Shown: positions 6,539 through 7,401 of the stretch, in pieces
Position numbering within the stretch: position 1 is the stretch's first letter
How the letters are laid out: each line of letters starts with the position of its first letter
Source of the DNA: Prevotellaceae bacterium UBA7028
GTDB lineage: Bacteria; Bacteroidota; Bacteroidia; Bacteroidales; Bacteroidaceae
Direction of reading: 5' to 3'
NCBI GenBank assembly: GCA_002494215.1
Contig: DLBF01000060.1
Coordinates: 1 to 7,401, forward strand
DNA: 7,401 nt
Made by a program: the position numbers and the translations under genes
Notes under the pieces: model-generated
What the model was told of the DNA's origin: nothing
The model's database searches: none
Seen by the model: only the letters and a program-made list of their open reading frames with translations

Positions 6539-6623
6539 TGCCCGGAACGGGACTCGAACCCGTACGACCGCAATGGTCAAGGGATTTTAAGTCCCTCGTG
6601 TCTACCAATTCCACCATCTGGGC
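6539..6623 (-). tRNA. tRNA-Leu, anticodon UAA
   Basis: This 85-nt class II tRNA has the full cloverleaf. The anticodon arm is AGGGA-CTTAAAA-TCCCT with anticodon TAA. A long variable arm (GACC-ATTGC-GGTC) is typical of Leu, and the T arm is ACGGG-TTCGAGT-CCCGT. The D region GGTGGAATTGGTAGACACG is standard. The acceptor stem GCCCAGA/TCCGGGC carries one mismatch, A5 with C68. The discriminator is A73. It is followed by CCCCA rather than CCA, so the 3' CCA must be added by nucleotidyltransferase. Confidence 0.97.
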
Positions 6624-6638
6624 AGCCTTAAGCGGGGA

Positions 6639-6646
6639 CAAAATTA
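6639..6646 (-). promoter_or_regulatory. -7 promoter element of tRNA-Leu
   Basis: The minus strand reads TAATTTTG, a perfect TAnnTTTG match, 15 bases upstream of tRNA position 1. The -33 region 19-21 bases further upstream falls inside the heptamer array (CACTTTT on this strand), so no canonical TTTG is seen there. Confidence 0.6.
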
Positions 6647-6651
6647 CAATA

Positions 6652-6679
6652 AAAAGTGAAAAGTGAAAAGTGAAAAGTG
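6652..6679. repeat. Tandem heptamer array, (AAAAGTG)x4
   Basis: Four perfect copies of AAAAGTG on the plus strand, followed by AAAAATTTTTA. It lies between the stop of the Rieske-like lipoprotein gene and the tRNA-Leu promoter, six bases upstream of the -7 element. Short AT-rich tandem repeats like this can gain or lose units by slippage. Confidence 0.95.
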
Positions 6680-6711
6680 AAAAATTTTTATGAAAAGCAG
6701 GGAAAAGTACC

Positions 6712-7263
6712 TTATCTGTTACTTACCACAATGGTATTGTTTACATAACTGACACGATAACGGTACAATGGTCTGCCTGCCTCACCCTTTGTAATAAAAC
6801 CTGTATTATTAAGGTTGTAGGTTCGTTTGCAACTGGCACAAGTAGCCATTCCCTCTTTAATCACAAGCTGCTTGGCGAAATTATAGTCCTCCCAACAATT
6901 GGGACAGGCCAAATCGAAGCAAACCACCTGACTATCCGTCTTACCTATCTCGGGTATATTAGGCAAGCCTACTATGAGTCCACTGAGCCCTAAATTAAAA
7001 CCAGCATAACCGACGACGGCCGTAAGGGGAACACTGGATGTTACTGATGTTCCCTTGAACACAAACTGCCCGCCGGGCGGGTGGGTAATGGTACAGAACT
7101 CGCCCATGCTGTTGCAGGCGGTATAGAGGGCCGGAGCCTGGTAGGCATTCTCGAACACGAATTTAGCCGGCAGACTACAATAGGTAGAGTCAGCCTTCTC
7201 GCACGCCGTGAAGGCTACGACGGACAGCAAGGCCGGAACGAATTTCCGAAGAGTAATACGCAT
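6712..7263 (-). CDS. Cys-rich putative lipoprotein with a Rieske-like C-terminal domain
   Basis: The 183-residue product has an N-terminal signal MRITLRKFVPALLSVVAF and lipobox FTAC with Cys21 as the likely lipid site, so it should be exported and membrane-bound. The C-terminal half resembles a Rieske fold. FDLACPNC (C120, C123) stands where the first metal-binding loop would be. ATCASCKRTYNLNNTGFITKG (C142, C145) matches the second loop and the following FDL-x-TG segment, and GRPLYRYRVSY corresponds to the family's GPA-x-x-PL-x-x-Y stretch. Rieske proteins use CxH and CxxH; here both histidines are replaced and the pattern is two CxxC pairs 18 residues apart. Four Cys ligands would suit zinc or rubredoxin-type iron rather than a 2Fe-2S Rieske cluster. 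Further cysteines are at 29, 50, 57 and 115. The start lies five bases after the previous stop, so it is probably cotranscribed with that gene. The fold assignment is by eye and the partner is unknown. Confidence 0.82.
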   Translation of the reverse strand: MRITLRKFVPALLSVVAFTACEKADSTYCSLPAKFVFENAYQAPALYTACNSMGEFCTITHPPGGQFVFKGTSVTSSVPLTAVVGYAGFNLGLSGLIVGLPNIPEIGKTDSQVVCFDLACPNCWEDYNFAKQLVIKEGMATCASCKRTYNLNNTGFITKGEAGRPLYRYRVSYVNNTIVVSNR

Positions 7264-7268
7264 TTGGG

Positions 7269-7401
7269 TTAGAGGTTAGAGGGCTTAATGAGTTTCTGCT
7301 CCGCTTCGTCCATACGCTGGAAGTTGAAGCCCTTCCAGACCTCGTCCATCAAGGCTGCTATCTGCTGGTTGCAGAGGTTGCCTATAGAGCCCTCGTGGGT
7401 A
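7269..7401 (-). CDS. C-terminal end of an unrecognised protein (5' part beyond the window)
   Basis: An open frame enters from the right edge and ends at TAA (7271-7269), giving 43 residues: THEGSIGNLCNQQIAALMDEV, then WKGFNFQRMDEAEQKLIKPSNL. It looks like real protein: mixed helical composition, no stop, and a start codon for the next gene only five bases after its stop. I do not recognise the family from this fragment. It is presumably the upstream gene of the operon containing the Rieske-like lipoprotein gene. Confidence 0.75.
   Translation of the reverse strand, partial: THEGSIGNLCNQQIAALMDEVWKGFNFQRMDEAEQKLIKPSNL

Noticed and set aside
6652..6679. CRISPR-like repeat
   Set aside because: The copies are 7 bp and directly adjacent with no spacers, so this is a simple tandem repeat.
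7067..7081. GC-rich palindrome CCCGCCGGGCGGG within the Rieske-like lipoprotein gene
   Set aside because: It is explained by consecutive Pro-Pro-Gly-Gly codons in the coding frame, and no T-tract or other signal accompanies it.

Overview
This window looks like a chromosomal segment from a Bacteroidales bacterium, most likely Prevotella or a close relative. The evidence is a V-type ATPase operon of the Bacteroidetes kind (subunit E, then a DUF2764 protein, then subunit A), three perfect matches to the Bacteroidetes -7 promoter element TAnnTTTG, AT-rich leaders without clear Shine-Dalgarno sites, and lipoproteins of Bacteroidales style. The genus is an inference. Every gene I can support lies on the minus strand, so transcription runs from high to low coordinates.

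In transcription order, the window opens (7401-7269) with the last 43 codons of an unrecognised gene. Five bases later comes a Cys-rich lipoprotein with a Rieske-like C-terminal half (7263-6712). Next are a four-copy AAAAGTG heptamer array, a tRNA-Leu(UAA) with its own promoter and terminator (6623-6539), a single-gene unit for a very tyrosine-rich lipoprotein (6391-5780) and a single-gene unit for a DsbD-type thiol:disulfide interchange protein (5586-3535). Each of these last three units ends in a hairpin plus T-tract.

The V-ATPase operon starts directly behind the dsbD terminator: atpE (3320-2733), a DUF2764 gene joined to it by a TAATG overlap (2733-1888), and atpA (1451, running off the window at base 1). 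A small four-helix-bundle gene of the 23S rRNA intervening-sequence-protein family (1857-1492) sits between DUF2764 and atpA. It is enclosed by two 34-nt inverted arms made of AATTCAT/AATTCAC heptamers that match at 30 of 34 positions.

That 430-bp unit (1461-1890) is the most interesting thing here. It resembles a compact mobile or RNA-processed cassette dropped into the intergenic gap of a conserved energy operon, and its arms supply the stop codon of the gene before it and both the start and stop of its own gene. The architecture recalls intervening sequences in 23S rRNA, where a gene of the same protein family lies between complementary ends. Whether this unit moves, or is cut from the mRNA, cannot be decided from the sequence alone.

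No stretch over 300 bases lacks a gene. The gaps hold the promoters, terminators and repeats listed.
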